A DNA stretch of 64,000 nucleotides from Zhengella sp020637775 (GTDB lineage Bacteria > Pseudomonadota > Alphaproteobacteria > Rhizobiales > Rhizobiaceae), in NCBI RefSeq assembly GCF_041397485.1, contig NZ_JAWKWO010000001.1, positions 558,001-622,000 of the forward strand, given 5' to 3'. A model generated the notes under the pieces. The model ran no database searches. It was not told the DNA's origin and saw only the letters and a program-made list of their open reading frames with translations. Of this stretch, positions 1-12,240 are shown piece by piece (position 1 is the stretch's first letter; each line of letters begins with the position of its first letter). The translations under genes were made by a program, and so were the position numbers.

Positions 1-1016
1 GCGGCTTCTCCGCGCCCGTCACCATGGCGCTGGAACAGAGCGAGGCCGACCGGATCTTCCTTGCCCGCCACGACAGCGACGCGTTTTCCCGCTGGCAGGC
101 GCTCGACCGGCTTTTCAGCGACGAACTGATCCGCCTGACGCGGCTGGCGCGCGGTGGCAAGCCGCTGAAGGCCGACATGCGGCTGGCGCAGCTTGCCGGC
201 GAGGTTGCCGCCAACGAGGCCCTGGAGCCGGCCTACCGTTCGCTGGCGCTGACCCTGCCCGGCGAGGCGGATGTTGCGCGCGAAATCGGCGAGGATGTGG
301 ATCCCGATGCCATCCACGCCGCGCGCGAGGCGCTGTCGAAGACCATCGCGCAGGCCAACGCGCAATGCTTCCGCGCGCTCTACGACCAGCTTGCGGATAC
401 CGGGCCGTTCAGCCCGGATGCCGAGCAGGCTGGCCGGCGGGCGCTGCGCCTGACGCTTCTGGCCTATCTCACCGGTGAGGACAGCACGGAACTGGCCACG
501 GCGCATTTCGAAACGGCGACGAACATGACCGATCTGGCCGGCGCCTTGTCGGCGCTGACCCAGAAGGCCGGCGGGACTGAGGCAGCCGCGCAGGCGCTGG
601 CCGCTTTCGAGACGCGGTTCATCGACGATCCGCTGGTGCTCGACAAGTGGTTTTCCATCCAGGCCATGATCCCGGGAGACGGCGCGCTTGCCCGCATCCG
701 GGCGCTCATGGATCATCCCGGTTTCTCGCTCGCCAATCCGAACCGGGTGCGCGCCCTGATCGGCGCCTTCGCCAGCGCCAACCAGACCGGTTTCCACCGC
801 CGCGACGGCGAAGGCTACATGTTCCTGGCCGAGACGGTGCTCAAGATCGGCGGCATGAACCCGCAGGTGGCCGCAAGGCTGGCAACGGCGCTCCGGTCTT
901 GGCGGTCGCTGGAACCGCAACGCCGCGACAGGGCCCGCAAGGCGCTGGTGTTCATGGCGGGGCAGGAAAATCTCTCGACCGATCTGAAGGACATTCTGGA
1001 GCGCACGCTGGCCTGA
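1..1016 (+). CDS. pepN: Aminopeptidase N, C-terminal part (gene starts before the window)
   Basis: This frame is open from the first bases of the window and contributes 337 residues before its stop, so only the C-terminal part of the protein is present. The opening residues GFSAPV, followed by FLARHDSDAFSRWQ, match the linker and the all-helical C-terminal domain of M1-family aminopeptidase N. The C-terminal domain forms the bowl around the active site. The catalytic HExxH-E zinc site lies upstream and is not visible. The enzyme is a cytoplasmic zinc exopeptidase that removes N-terminal residues from peptides. The gene is read toward the PAS sensor kinase starting 147 bp downstream; I see no clear terminator between them. 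Family assignment is firm; nothing can be said about the start or promoter. Confidence 0.9.
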   Translation, partial: GFSAPVTMALEQSEADRIFLARHDSDAFSRWQALDRLFSDELIRLTRLARGGKPLKADMRLAQLAGEVAANEALEPAYRSLALTLPGEADVAREIGEDVDPDAIHAAREALSKTIAQANAQCFRALYDQLADTGPFSPDAEQAGRRALRLTLLAYLTGEDSTELATAHFETATNMTDLAGALSALTQKAGGTEAAAQALAAFETRFIDDPLVLDKWFSIQAMIPGDGALARIRALMDHPGFSLANPNRVRALIGAFASANQTGFHRRDGEGYMFLAETVLKIGGMNPQVAARLATALRSWRSLEPQRRDRARKALVFMAGQENLSTDLKDILERTLA

Positions 1017-1163
1017 TATCCATCCCGGCTGGTTTCATCAATTCGTAACTTTTTGAAGCCCGGGGACTGGACAAGGGGAATCGCCGATGATTCCTTATAG
1101 ACGATTCGGTTGTGCGGCGTTGCCGGATCGATGAGCGGCTAACAGGGAACGGGGAGGCCAGAC

Positions 1164-3479
1164 ATGGCCAAGGCGGACGCGTGCGGCGCGGCCGAACGGG
1201 ACACATTTGTGCGTGGCAGCGCCGGAAGCGGCCGGTCGGCCACGCTGAAGGGGGCAGCGCAATTGCTTGCAGAACCGGCCTATCGCCGTCTGATAGCCTC
1301 CGAGCCGGTGCTTCGCCGTTCGGTTCCCGTTCTTATCGTCATCTTCCTGTGCATGATCGCGGCTGCCCGCTTCATCAGCGTCCTCAACCAGCATGACGAA
1401 GCCGCGCAGACGGCCCGTGTCATGCTGCAGATGAGCGCCGGCAAGCTGGCCAGCGAACTCGGCCAGATGGAGGATGGCGCCCCGCTTTCGCGTGTGCTGG
1501 CGGCCATCGAGGATGTGAACGCACTGGGCGCACTCGACGGCCGCTCCGCACTGATCGTCACGGACAATTCCCTGGCCGTCGTCGCCTCGGTCGGCACATC
1601 GCAGCAACTGGTGGGCCGCAGCCTCGATTCCATCCTGACCGGCGGCCAGCCGCTCGTGCTGTTTGGCGAGAAGGCCGGCGTGATGACGGTGGACATGGCC
1701 GGCAGCCGCCAGTTCGCGGCCATGGATTTCACGCCGGGACGGACTTATGGCGCGCTGGCGATCGTTCCCGAGACGCAGGTCTTTGCCGCATGGAAACAGA
1801 CGGTCTCGCTCAACGTGACCCTGTTCGTCACCACGGCCATGGTGCTGATCGTCATCCTCTACGCCTATTTCGGCCAGGCGGCCCGTGCCCGCGCCGCGGA
1901 CGCGATGTACGCCAAGGCCCATGACCATGTCGACATGGCGCTGATGCGCGGACGCTGCGGGCTGTGGGACTGGGACATGGCGCGCGGCTGCATGTACTGG
2001 TCGCGCTCGATGTATGACATGCTGGGCTACGCGCCAAGCGAGGGCATGCTTTCCTTCGGCGAGGTGTCGCGCATCATCCATCCCGAGGATGGCGACCTGT
2101 TCGAGATCGCCACGCGCATTGCCGGCCGGGAGATCGACCATATCGACCAGGTCTTCCGCATGCGCCACGCCAAGGGCCACTGGGTCTGGATGCGCGCGCG
2201 CGCCAAGGTTGTCGATCCGGAAGCGCCGGAAGCGCACCTGATCGGCATCGCGGTGGACGTGACCGAGCAGCACAGGCTGGCACAGGCCTCCGAGGAAGCC
2301 GACATGCGGCTGCGCACCGCCATCGAGAACGTGCCGGAATCCTTCGTGCTCTGGGATTCCAGCGAGCGCCTCGTCCTGTGCAACAGCAAGTATTTGGAAC
2401 AGATGGGGCTGACGGCATCGGATGTTCAGCCGGGCACCCATCGCGACCACGTGGAAGCGCAGATGGCGCCCTTCGCGGCACAGAAGCGCATGGCCAGCGG
2501 CCATGGCGGGGCCACATGGGAGCGCCAGCTTGCGGACGGGCGCTGGCTGCAGGTCAACGAATTCGGCACGCGCGATGGCGGCACGGTTTCCATCGGAACC
2601 GACATCACCGCGCTCAAGGTTCATCAGGAGCGCTTGCAGGAAAGCGAGCGCCGGCTGATGGCGACGATCCATGACCTGTCGCTGATGCGCAAGACCGACG
2701 AGGAGCGCACGCGCGAACTGGAAGATCTGAACCGCAAATACCAGGTGGAGAAGGACCGGGCGGAAGCGGCAAACCGCGCCAAGTCGGAATTCCTGGCCAA
2801 TATGAGCCATGAACTGCGCACGCCGCTCAACGCCGTCATCGGCTTTTCCGAGGTCATGCAATCGGGCCTGTTCGGGCCGCTGGGGTCGGATCGCTACGAG
2901 GAATATGCCCGCGACATCCACCAGAGCGGCAATTACCTGCTGAACGTCATCAACGACATTCTCGACATGTCCAAGATCGAGGCCGGCCGCTTCACGCTCG
3001 ATCGCGAAAGCTTCGATCTTTGCCCGATGATCAAGGAAACCGTCTCCATGGTTTCGCTTCAGGCCAAGGCGAAGAACATCACCATGGAGACCCGGATTTC
3101 CGACAGCCTGACCGTGTTTGCCGACCGCCGGGCGATGAAGCAGATCACGCTCAACCTGCTCTCCAATGCGGTGAAGTTCACCGGCGAAGGCGGCCGCGTG
3201 ATGGTGCGCGCGCGCAACATGTCCGGCGCCGTCACGCTGACCATCGAGGACAATGGCTGCGGCATTCCCCACGCCGCGCTGCGCAAGCTGGGCAGACCGT
3301 TCGAGCAGGTGCAGAACCAGTTTTCCAAGAACCACAACGGGTCCGGCCTGGGGCTGGCGATTTCCCGCTCGCTGGCCGAACTGCATGGCGGCGCGCTGAA
3401 GATCCGCTCGCGCGAGGGCCGCGGCACCATCGTCTCGGTGCGTATCCCGCATGCGCAGGCCGACAAGCTGGCGGCCTGA
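1164..3479 (+). CDS. Membrane-anchored PAS sensor histidine kinase
   Basis: This 771-residue histidine kinase has one hydrophobic segment near residues 50-67 and a second near 216-235, enclosing a probable periplasmic sensing region. PAS-type domains follow at about 260-375 and 380-500. The second contains VPESFVLWDSSERLVLCN. A coiled region leads to a HisKA domain with SHELRTPLN, in which His549 is the likely phosphoacceptor. The HATPase domain has N (NLLSNAVKF), G1 (DNGCGIP) and G2 (GSGLGLAI) boxes. The HisKA region with IDILDMSKIEAG resembles the PleC/DivJ-like alphaproteobacterial kinases, but the target regulator cannot be assigned from sequence. A GGGGAGG ribosome site lies 6 bases before the ATG. 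The gene converges on glnE across a strong hairpin. Confidence 0.85.
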   Translation: MAKADACGAAERDTFVRGSAGSGRSATLKGAAQLLAEPAYRRLIASEPVLRRSVPVLIVIFLCMIAAARFISVLNQHDEAAQTARVMLQMSAGKLASELGQMEDGAPLSRVLAAIEDVNALGALDGRSALIVTDNSLAVVASVGTSQQLVGRSLDSILTGGQPLVLFGEKAGVMTVDMAGSRQFAAMDFTPGRTYGALAIVPETQVFAAWKQTVSLNVTLFVTTAMVLIVILYAYFGQAARARAADAMYAKAHDHVDMALMRGRCGLWDWDMARGCMYWSRSMYDMLGYAPSEGMLSFGEVSRIIHPEDGDLFEIATRIAGREIDHIDQVFRMRHAKGHWVWMRARAKVVDPEAPEAHLIGIAVDVTEQHRLAQASEEADMRLRTAIENVPESFVLWDSSERLVLCNSKYLEQMGLTASDVQPGTHRDHVEAQMAPFAAQKRMASGHGGATWERQLADGRWLQVNEFGTRDGGTVSIGTDITALKVHQERLQESERRLMATIHDLSLMRKTDEERTRELEDLNRKYQVEKDRAEAANRAKSEFLANMSHELRTPLNAVIGFSEVMQSGLFGPLGSDRYEEYARDIHQSGNYLLNVINDILDMSKIEAGRFTLDRESFDLCPMIKETVSMVSLQAKAKNITMETRISDSLTVFADRRAMKQITLNLLSNAVKFTGEGGRVMVRARNMSGAVTLTIEDNGCGIPHAALRKLGRPFEQVQNQFSKNHNGSGLGLAISRSLAELHGGALKIRSREGRGTIVSVRIPHAQADKLAA

Positions 3480-3512
3480 CGCGCCGGCGGCGCCCCGCCC
3501 TGTCCACGGAAC

Positions 3513-3539
3513 GCCCCGGGCGGATCGATCCTCCGGGGC
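3513..3539. terminator. Hairpin between convergent sensor kinase and glnE
   Basis: GCCCCGG pairs with CCGGGGC, and the loop itself contains the palindrome GGATCGATCC, so a long nested stem can form on either strand. It lies between two convergent stop codons (3479 and 3568), the expected place for a bidirectional terminator. A T-run is weak on both sides, so termination strength is uncertain. Confidence 0.5.
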
Positions 3540-3567
3540 TTCTATGCTTGTACGCGCGGTGGCAGGC

Positions 3568-6539
<2,972 letters not shown>

Positions 6540-6543
<4 letters not shown>

Positions 6544-7949
6544 CTTTTTTCCTCCCCTCGGGAAAAGATCATGGATATGGCCAGCCCCGGCTCCGCATCA
6601 CCGAGGACAAGGTGCCCACCGTGGAACTTCATCACCGCCTTGGCAAGCGCCAGACCGAGACCGGAACCGGGCTGGCTGCGGCTTTCCTCCAGCCGCACGA
6701 AGCGTTCGGTGGCCCGTTCGCGGTCCTCGACGGGGATGCCGGGGCCGTTGTCGACAACGGTGAGAACCGGGCCTGCGGCGCTTTTCTCCACCGTCACCAG
6801 CACGCGCGCGTGCTTGCCCTCCCCGCCGGCATACTTGATGGCGTTGTCGACCACATTGGACACCATCTGGCCGATCAGTTCGCGGTTGCCGATAACGGTG
6901 ACATCGGCCAGTGCGCCGCAGGCGAGCGAGACACCGGCTTCCTCCGCCAATGGTTCATAAAGTTCGCAAACATCGCGCGCCACGGCGGCGAGATCCACGG
7001 CACCGCGTTCGCTTGCGCCATTGCCCGCTTCGAGGCGCGAAATCATCAGGATGGCATTGAAGGTGCGGATCAATTGATCCGATTCCGCAATGGCCTGCTC
7101 GAGGCCTGCGCGCAACTCCGATTCATTGCGACCGGATGCCAGCGCCGCCTCGGCACGATTGCGCAGGCGGGTCAGCGGTGTCTTCAGGTCATGGGCGATG
7201 TTATCGGCCACCTGCTTGAGCCCGTCATTGAGGTCGGCGATGCGGGCCAGCATCGCATTCAGGTTGGTCGACAGGCGGTCGAACTCATCGCCAGAACCGC
7301 TGACCGGCAGACGCCCGGAGAGATCACCGCCCATGATGCGGCGGCTGGCGGCCGACACGGCATCGATGCGCTTGAGGGCGCGGCGGCCGACGAAAAACCA
7401 GATCAGGAAGCCGCCCAGCGCCATCATGCCCAGCGCCAGAATCAGCGCCTTGCGCACGACGATGCGCAGACGCTCCGGTTCCCCCAGGTCCTTGCCGACC
7501 AGCGCGATCAGGCCGTTGGGCAATTCAAAGACACGGGCGATGGCCTCATGCCGTTCGCCGCCCGTGCGCGTGGACGCGATCTCGCCATAACGGACATAGG
7601 TGAATGGATGCTCCGTCCAGCCGGTATCGTCGAGAATGCCCGGCGCCAGGCTCTCGACATTGCCGGCCAGGATGCGCCCGGCGGGGTCGGCGATGAGGAA
7701 GAGATTGGCGCCCGGCTGGCGGGCGCGGCGGTCCACGGAGCGCACGAGGCCCGGCAGGCCGGCAATCTGGTAGACCTGATTGAGCTGGGCGATTTCCTGG
7801 TCGATGGCCTCGCGCGTCTGGGCCGTCAGCATTCGCACCGAAAGCGAAGTCATGTAGGTGACCAGCGCCAAGGCACAGACCATGAAGAGAAGGAGGAAAA
7901 GCGCCGAAAGGCGCGCGGCGGTCGTGTTGAGGATCGCCGGCAGGCGCAT
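6540..7949 (-). CDS. HAMP sensor histidine kinase, partner of the 8.0-8.7 kb regulator
   Basis: This 469-residue inner-membrane kinase has an N-terminal transmembrane segment (about 12-35), a periplasmic sensing region and a second transmembrane segment (about 167-190). HAMP, HisKA and HATPase domains follow. The phosphoacceptor motif is NIAHDLKTPLTRLRNR, and the catalytic domain carries NVVDNAIKY, DNGPGIP and GSGLGLAL. It starts 4 bp after the response regulator stop and overlaps glnE by 4 bp, so the three genes form one transcription unit. The pair belongs to the QseC/PhoQ-like class by architecture. Its signal is unknown. Position after degP suggests envelope stress, but that is inference. 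Confidence 0.9.
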
Positions 7950-7953
7950 GATG

Positions 7954-8679
7954 TCATCCTGCCTTCAGCATGTAACCCGCGCCGCGCACCGTATGCAGGA
8001 TGGGCGTCTCGAAGCCCTTCTCGATCTTGGAGCGCAGGCGCGAGACATGGACATCAATGACATTGGTCTGCGGGTCGAAATGGTAATCCCAGACGTTTTC
8101 CAGCAGCATGGTGCGGGTGACCACCTGGCCCGCATGGCGCATGAGATATTCGAGCAGGCGAAATTCGCGCGGCTGCAGCGTGATGTCCTGCCCGGCGCGC
8201 CGGACCGCATGGGCCAGCCGGTCCAGTTCCAGGTCGCCGACACGATAGACGGTTTCGCTGTCGCGAGCGCCGGAGCGCCGGTTGAGCACTTCCACCCGCG
8301 CCAGCAGTTCGGAAAAGGCATAGGGCTTGGTGAGGTAATCGTCTCCACCGGCGCGCAGGCCGGTGACGCGGTCGTCCACCTCACCAAGGGCGGAAAGAAT
8401 GAGAACCGGCGTTTCGATGCCGCGGGCGCGCAATCCGGCGATCACTGACAGTCCATCGCGGCGCGGCAGCATGCGGTCGACGACGAGAATGTCGTAATTG
8501 CCGGCTTCCGCCAGCGCGAAACCGGTTTCGCCATCCCCAGCCACATGGGCCACATGGCCGCTTTCCTCGAACGCCTTCGCCAGATAGCCGGCCGCTTCGC
8601 GGTCGTCCTCGATCACCAAAATCTTCATGGGAATGGTCTTAACGGATTCACGACCGATTTGGGACTGCATATTCGCCAA
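7954..8679 (-). CDS. OmpR-family response regulator
   Basis: This is a DNA-binding response regulator with a receiver domain (acidic pair IEDD, phosphoacceptor Asp in VVDRMLPRRDG, conserved Lys in LTKPYAF) and a C-terminal winged-helix domain (DVHVSRLRSKI, TVRGAGYML). Its cognate kinase follows directly. Start choice is not settled. Homologs begin at MKILVIEDD (ATG at 8628), but no good ribosome site precedes that codon. A TTG at 8679 has a strong GGGAGG five bases upstream and would add 17 residues. I give the longer form because of the visible ribosome site. The gene lies just beyond a degP terminator, so it may have separate or read-through expression. Confidence 0.88.
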   Translation of the reverse strand: MANMQSQIGRESVKTIPMKILVIEDDREAAGYLAKAFEESGHVAHVAGDGETGFALAEAGNYDILVVDRMLPRRDGLSVIAGLRARGIETPVLILSALGEVDDRVTGLRAGGDDYLTKPYAFSELLARVEVLNRRSGARDSETVYRVGDLELDRLAHAVRRAGQDITLQPREFRLLEYLMRHAGQVVTRTMLLENVWDYHFDPQTNVIDVHVSRLRSKIEKGFETPILHTVRGAGYMLKAG

Positions 8680-8691
8680 GAAAGCCTCCCG

Positions 8692-8733
8692 AAAAAACGC
8701 ATGCGGCAGCGGGCGATGGGAACCCGCTGCCGC
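8692..8733 (-). terminator. Rho-independent terminator after degP
   Basis: On the minus strand an 11-bp perfect stem (GCGGCAGCGGG with CCCGCTGCCGC, 9-base loop) is followed after a few bases by six T residues at 8697-8692. It lies about 80 bp after the degP stop and directly before the ribosome site of the response regulator. It should end or attenuate degP transcripts before the two-component genes. A second, weaker dyad (CCCCGCC/GGCGGGG) lies at 8769-8799. Confidence 0.8.
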
Positions 8734-8814
8734 GCAGCCTCTTGAACACTACACCGGGCTGCATCCTGCCCCGCCTCCGGACGGGCCGAACAGGCGGGGC
8801 ATGTACCTGGCCGT

Positions 8815-10347
8815 TCAGCCGCGCAGCACGGGCAGCGCGACGAAGCGATTCTGGCCGTTGCGTTCCACCTGAAGGAGCACAGCCTTGCGGCCAGCCTTTC
8901 CGGCTTCATCAACCGCCTTCTCGACGTCCGAGACGCTGCCAACCGGGTTCGAGTTCACCGACCTGATGACATCGCCGGCCTGGATGCCGCGATCCTCGGC
9001 GTCAGAACCGGGCTCAACATCGGTGACGACCACGCCGCGTCCGTCATCGGCAGGCGTCATCGTCAGGCCGAATTCATCCATCGTCCCCGGTTCGGCCGGA
9101 ACGGTCTGCTGGCCGTTCTCACCGGCCGCCATCTGGTCCGGCTTGGGCATGACGCCCAGCTTCACGGTTACCGATTCGGCCTCGCCATTGCGCCAGACGG
9201 CGACATTCACATTCGTACCCGGATCGATCGCCGCGATCTTGCGGGCAAGATCGCGCGGGCTGTCGACCGTTTCCTCATTGACGGCGGTGATGATGTCGCC
9301 CGCCTTCAGGCCAGCGGCCAGCGCCGGGCTGCCCGGCTGCGGTTCAGCGATGATCGCACCCTTGGCATCGGCAAGCCCGACCGATTCGGCGATATCATCG
9401 GTGACGGGCTGAATCTGGACACCCAGCCAGCCACGCTCGATGGAGCCATCGTCGATCAGGTCGTAGACGACATCCTTGGCGATGGAGGCCGGGATGGCGA
9501 AGGCGATGCCCACGTTTCCGCCGGACGGCGAGAAAATGGCGGTGTTGATGCCAATCACCTCACCTTTGAGGTTGAAGGCCGGGCCACCGGAATTGCCGCG
9601 GTTCACGGCAGCGTCGATCTGGATGAAATCGTCATAGGGGCCGGCGCCAATGTCGCGTCCGCGCGCCGAGACGATGCCGGCTGTCACCGAGCCGCCAAGG
9701 CCGAACGGATTGCCGACAGCCACGACCCATTCGCCCACGCGTACCTTGCTGTCATCCGCAAAGTCGACATAGGTGAATTTGCGGGCATCCTCGACCTTCA
9801 GCACGGCCAGATCGGTGCGCGGATCGGTGCCGACCAGCTTGGCATCGAGTTCAGTGCCATCATCCATGACGACGGAATAGGCAGAACCACCCTTGATGAC
9901 GTGATTGTTGGTGACCAGAAGCCCGTCCTCGGAAATGAAGAAGCCGGAGCCCTGGGACGTGGGACGCAGACGGTGCGGCCTGTTGCGATTGCTGCGGCGG
10001 TCATTGAAATTGCGATCATTGCCGTCGCCACGGAATTCCCGGAAGAACCGCTTGAGCGGATGATCGTCCGGCAGATCCTCCATGCCCGGCATGCCCGGAA
10101 TGGAGAAGGAGAAACCATTGTTGTTGCTGGTGTTCTGCACGTCGCTCTTGACGCGCACCGAAACGACGGCGGGCGAGACCTTCTCGACCACGTCGGCAAA
10201 GCCCGGATTGACCTGGGCCGTCTCGACGCGCACCGCCTCGGCATGGGCAACCGGCGAAAGCGTTGCCATGCCCGTTCCCGCGGCGATGGCGGTCGCGGCG
10301 GCAGCGGCCATGAAGCGGATGCGCAGCTTTGAATTGGTTGAGGTCAT
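8815..10347 (-). CDS. degP: Periplasmic serine protease DegP/HtrA (Do family)
   Basis: DegP-type proteases degrade or chaperone misfolded envelope proteins. The 510-residue protein begins with a signal peptide that probably ends at AHA near residue 36. The trypsin-like domain shows the triad His149 (TNNHVI), Asp179 (DPRTDLAV) and Ser253 (RGNSGGPAFN). Two PDZ domains follow, around residues 290-380 and 410-505. A glycine/asparagine/arginine-rich LA-loop-like insert lies around 70-128. The gene sits alone between two spacers, with an AAAGGAT ribosome site before the ATG and a strong terminator after the stop. Its place between the cytochrome c maturation operon and a two-component pair matches the degP1 locus known in rhizobia. 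Confidence 0.95.
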   Translation of the reverse strand: MTSTNSKLRIRFMAAAAATAIAAGTGMATLSPVAHAEAVRVETAQVNPGFADVVEKVSPAVVSVRVKSDVQNTSNNNGFSFSIPGMPGMEDLPDDHPLKRFFREFRGDGNDRNFNDRRSNRNRPHRLRPTSQGSGFFISEDGLLVTNNHVIKGGSAYSVVMDDGTELDAKLVGTDPRTDLAVLKVEDARKFTYVDFADDSKVRVGEWVVAVGNPFGLGGSVTAGIVSARGRDIGAGPYDDFIQIDAAVNRGNSGGPAFNLKGEVIGINTAIFSPSGGNVGIAFAIPASIAKDVVYDLIDDGSIERGWLGVQIQPVTDDIAESVGLADAKGAIIAEPQPGSPALAAGLKAGDIITAVNEETVDSPRDLARKIAAIDPGTNVNVAVWRNGEAESVTVKLGVMPKPDQMAAGENGQQTVPAEPGTMDEFGLTMTPADDGRGVVVTDVEPGSDAEDRGIQAGDVIRSVNSNPVGSVSDVEKAVDEAGKAGRKAVLLQVERNGQNRFVALPVLRG

Positions 10348-10468
10348 GTGTCAGATATCCTTTCCTCGTTCGGCGCCTTGCCGGCACCTTCAAGGCGATA
10401 TCTAGGTCACGCGACATTACCTCGCTCTTTCCGGCGAATGAAACTTTTGTAATGTGCGCGGCAGAGCG

Positions 10469-11704
10469 TCACCCGTCGCCATTCACGCGGGTGGCGACCT
10501 TCGATCCATGCTCCAGTGTGCGATGAACAGGGCACTTGCCCGCGATCTCGACGATCTTGTCACGAAGGGCTTCCGGCACGCCGCCCTCGACCGTTATGAC
10601 GCGCTCAAACCGGTCTATCCGGCCGCCCTTCGCCTTCTCCTCGTCACTGCATTCCGCGCAATCGGCCATGTGAACCTTCGCATGACTGACATCGACGGTC
10701 ACGCGGCCGAGCGCCAGCTTCTTGCGGTCGGCATACATGCGCAGGGTCATGGAGGTGCAGGCGCCAAGTGCGGCCGACAGGAAGTCGTAGGGCGATGGCC
10801 CGGTATCCAGACCGCCAACGCTTTCGGGTTCATCGGCGAAGAGACGGTGCCGGCCGGCCAGAACAGAGTTCTGGAAGGTCCCCTGCCCGGTCTCGGAGAC
10901 ACGCACATGTTCACGCACGCTCTCGCCCTGGGCACGATCCTCCGGCAGGTAGCGCGAAACCCATCCGGCAATGACCGAGGCGGCAAATTGCGCGTCGCGC
11001 GGCTTTGTCAGCAGGTGATCGGCATGGTCGAGGGAGATGAAGCTCTTGGGATGGCGCGCAGCCTGGAAGATCGCGGCGGCGTTGTCGATGCCGACCGTCT
11101 CGTCGAGGGGCGAATGGAGGATCAGCAGCGGCTTGCGCATGTGACCGACGGCGTCGCGGACATTGGCCGCTTCCACATTTTCCACGAACTCGCGGGAGAT
11201 CGTGAAGCGGCGGCCCGCCAGCACGACCTCGGCCGATCCGTTCGCGCGGATAGCATCCAGCGAGGCGTGGAAGTTCTGCAGAACGTGATCGGCGTCGGCG
11301 GGTGCGCCGATGGTGACCACGGCCCGGACCTCCTCAATCCGGCCGGCAACCGCCAGCACTGCCGCGCCGCCCAGCGAATGGCCGATGAGAATCGCAGGGG
11401 CGGCGTGGTTGTCGCGCAGCCAGTCGGCGGCCGCGATCAGATCGGCGCAGTTGGAGGAGAAGCTGGTGTTGCCGAATTCGCCCTCCGAAGATCCCAGGCC
11501 CGTGAAATCGAAACGCAGCACGGCGATGCCTTCGCGCGCCAGGTCGGCAGCGATGCGCCGGGCGGCGAGAATGTCCTTGGAGCAGGTGAAGCAATGGGCA
11601 AAAAGCGCATAGGCGCGCACCGGGCCATCCGGCATGTCCATCCGGGCAGCCAGTTTGCCCCCCGAATGGCCGCTGAACTCGATACGTCTCCATGTGGAAA
11701 CCAT
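10469..11704 (-). CDS. Alpha/beta hydrolase fused to an OsmC-like domain
   Basis: The protein has two enzymes in one chain of 411 residues. The N-terminal part (about 1-250) is an alpha/beta hydrolase with the nucleophile elbow GHSLGG and an FTGLGSSEG oxyanion-region motif. The C-terminal part (about 270-400) is an OsmC/Ohr-like domain with two cysteines, in LGACTSMTLRMYA and GKCPVHRTL, the positions used by thiol peroxidases of this family. Such fusions are known in proteobacteria, but their substrates are not established. The ATG at 11704 was chosen because GGGGGGAG lies 6 bases upstream; a GTG nine codons earlier has no site. It is separated from ccmH by a short gap and read in the same direction. 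Confidence 0.88.
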   Translation of the reverse strand: MVSTWRRIEFSGHSGGKLAARMDMPDGPVRAYALFAHCFTCSKDILAARRIAADLAREGIAVLRFDFTGLGSSEGEFGNTSFSSNCADLIAAADWLRDNHAAPAILIGHSLGGAAVLAVAGRIEEVRAVVTIGAPADADHVLQNFHASLDAIRANGSAEVVLAGRRFTISREFVENVEAANVRDAVGHMRKPLLILHSPLDETVGIDNAAAIFQAARHPKSFISLDHADHLLTKPRDAQFAASVIAGWVSRYLPEDRAQGESVREHVRVSETGQGTFQNSVLAGRHRLFADEPESVGGLDTGPSPYDFLSAALGACTSMTLRMYADRKKLALGRVTVDVSHAKVHMADCAECSDEEKAKGGRIDRFERVITVEGGVPEALRDKIVEIAGKCPVHRTLEHGSKVATRVNGDG

Positions 11705-11763
11705 GGTCTGCTCCCCCCGAGTGCCCGTCACGGATCAATGCATGCACATGGCATCACATGGCA

Positions 11764-12240
11764 TCAATCACCTTCGGACAGGATTTTCTTCAGTTCCGCG
11801 TCTTCCGCCACGCTGAGGCCGGCAGGCGCGGCGCGGCGGCGGTTCTTCACATTCATGGCGACAAGGAAACCGCCAAACAGCAGAACGAGCAAGGGCGTGC
11901 CCCAAAGCAGCAGTGTCTGCGCCGAGAAACGCGGCTTGAGAAGCACGAAATCGCCATAGCGCGAGACCACGAAATCGATCACTTCCTCATTCGAGTCGCC
12001 TTCGCTGATCCGCTCCCGCACAAGCACACGCAGGTCGCGCGCCAGATCGGCATCGCTGTCATCGATCGACTGGTTCTGACAAACAAGGCAACGCAGCCCG
12101 GCCGAGATTTCGCGGGCCCGTTCCTCCTGTTTCGGATCGGCCAGCATCTCGTCGGGCCGGACGGCCAGCGCGGGAAGTGACTGAAGAGCGACGAACAGGC
12201 ATGCCGCGAAACCTGCCAGAAAACGGCGGGAGGGACTCAT
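11764..12240 (-). CDS. ccmH: Cytochrome c maturation protein CcmH (CycL)
   Basis: CcmH keeps the apocytochrome heme-binding cysteines reduced and presents them to the heme lyase CcmF. This 158-residue form carries the signature LRCLVCQNQ with Cys51 and Cys54, after an N-terminal signal/anchor (about 5-26). It ends with a transmembrane helix near 105-125, so the CXXC domain lies in the periplasm. The ATG overlaps the ccmF stop (ATGA), and a GAGG site lies within ccmF. It is the last gene of the ccmI-E-F-H operon. The TPR part of enterobacterial CcmH is supplied here by the separate CcmI. Confidence 0.95.
   Translation of the reverse strand: MSPSRRFLAGFAACLFVALQSLPALAVRPDEMLADPKQEERAREISAGLRCLVCQNQSIDDSDADLARDLRVLVRERISEGDSNEEVIDFVVSRYGDFVLLKPRFSAQTLLLWGTPLLVLLFGGFLVAMNVKNRRRAAPAGLSVAEDAELKKILSEGD

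Noticed and set aside
1067..1112. GAATCG/CGATTC inverted repeat before the PAS sensor kinase
   Set aside because: The arms are only 6 bp with an 18-base spacer. Such repeats occur by chance and nothing else supports an operator.
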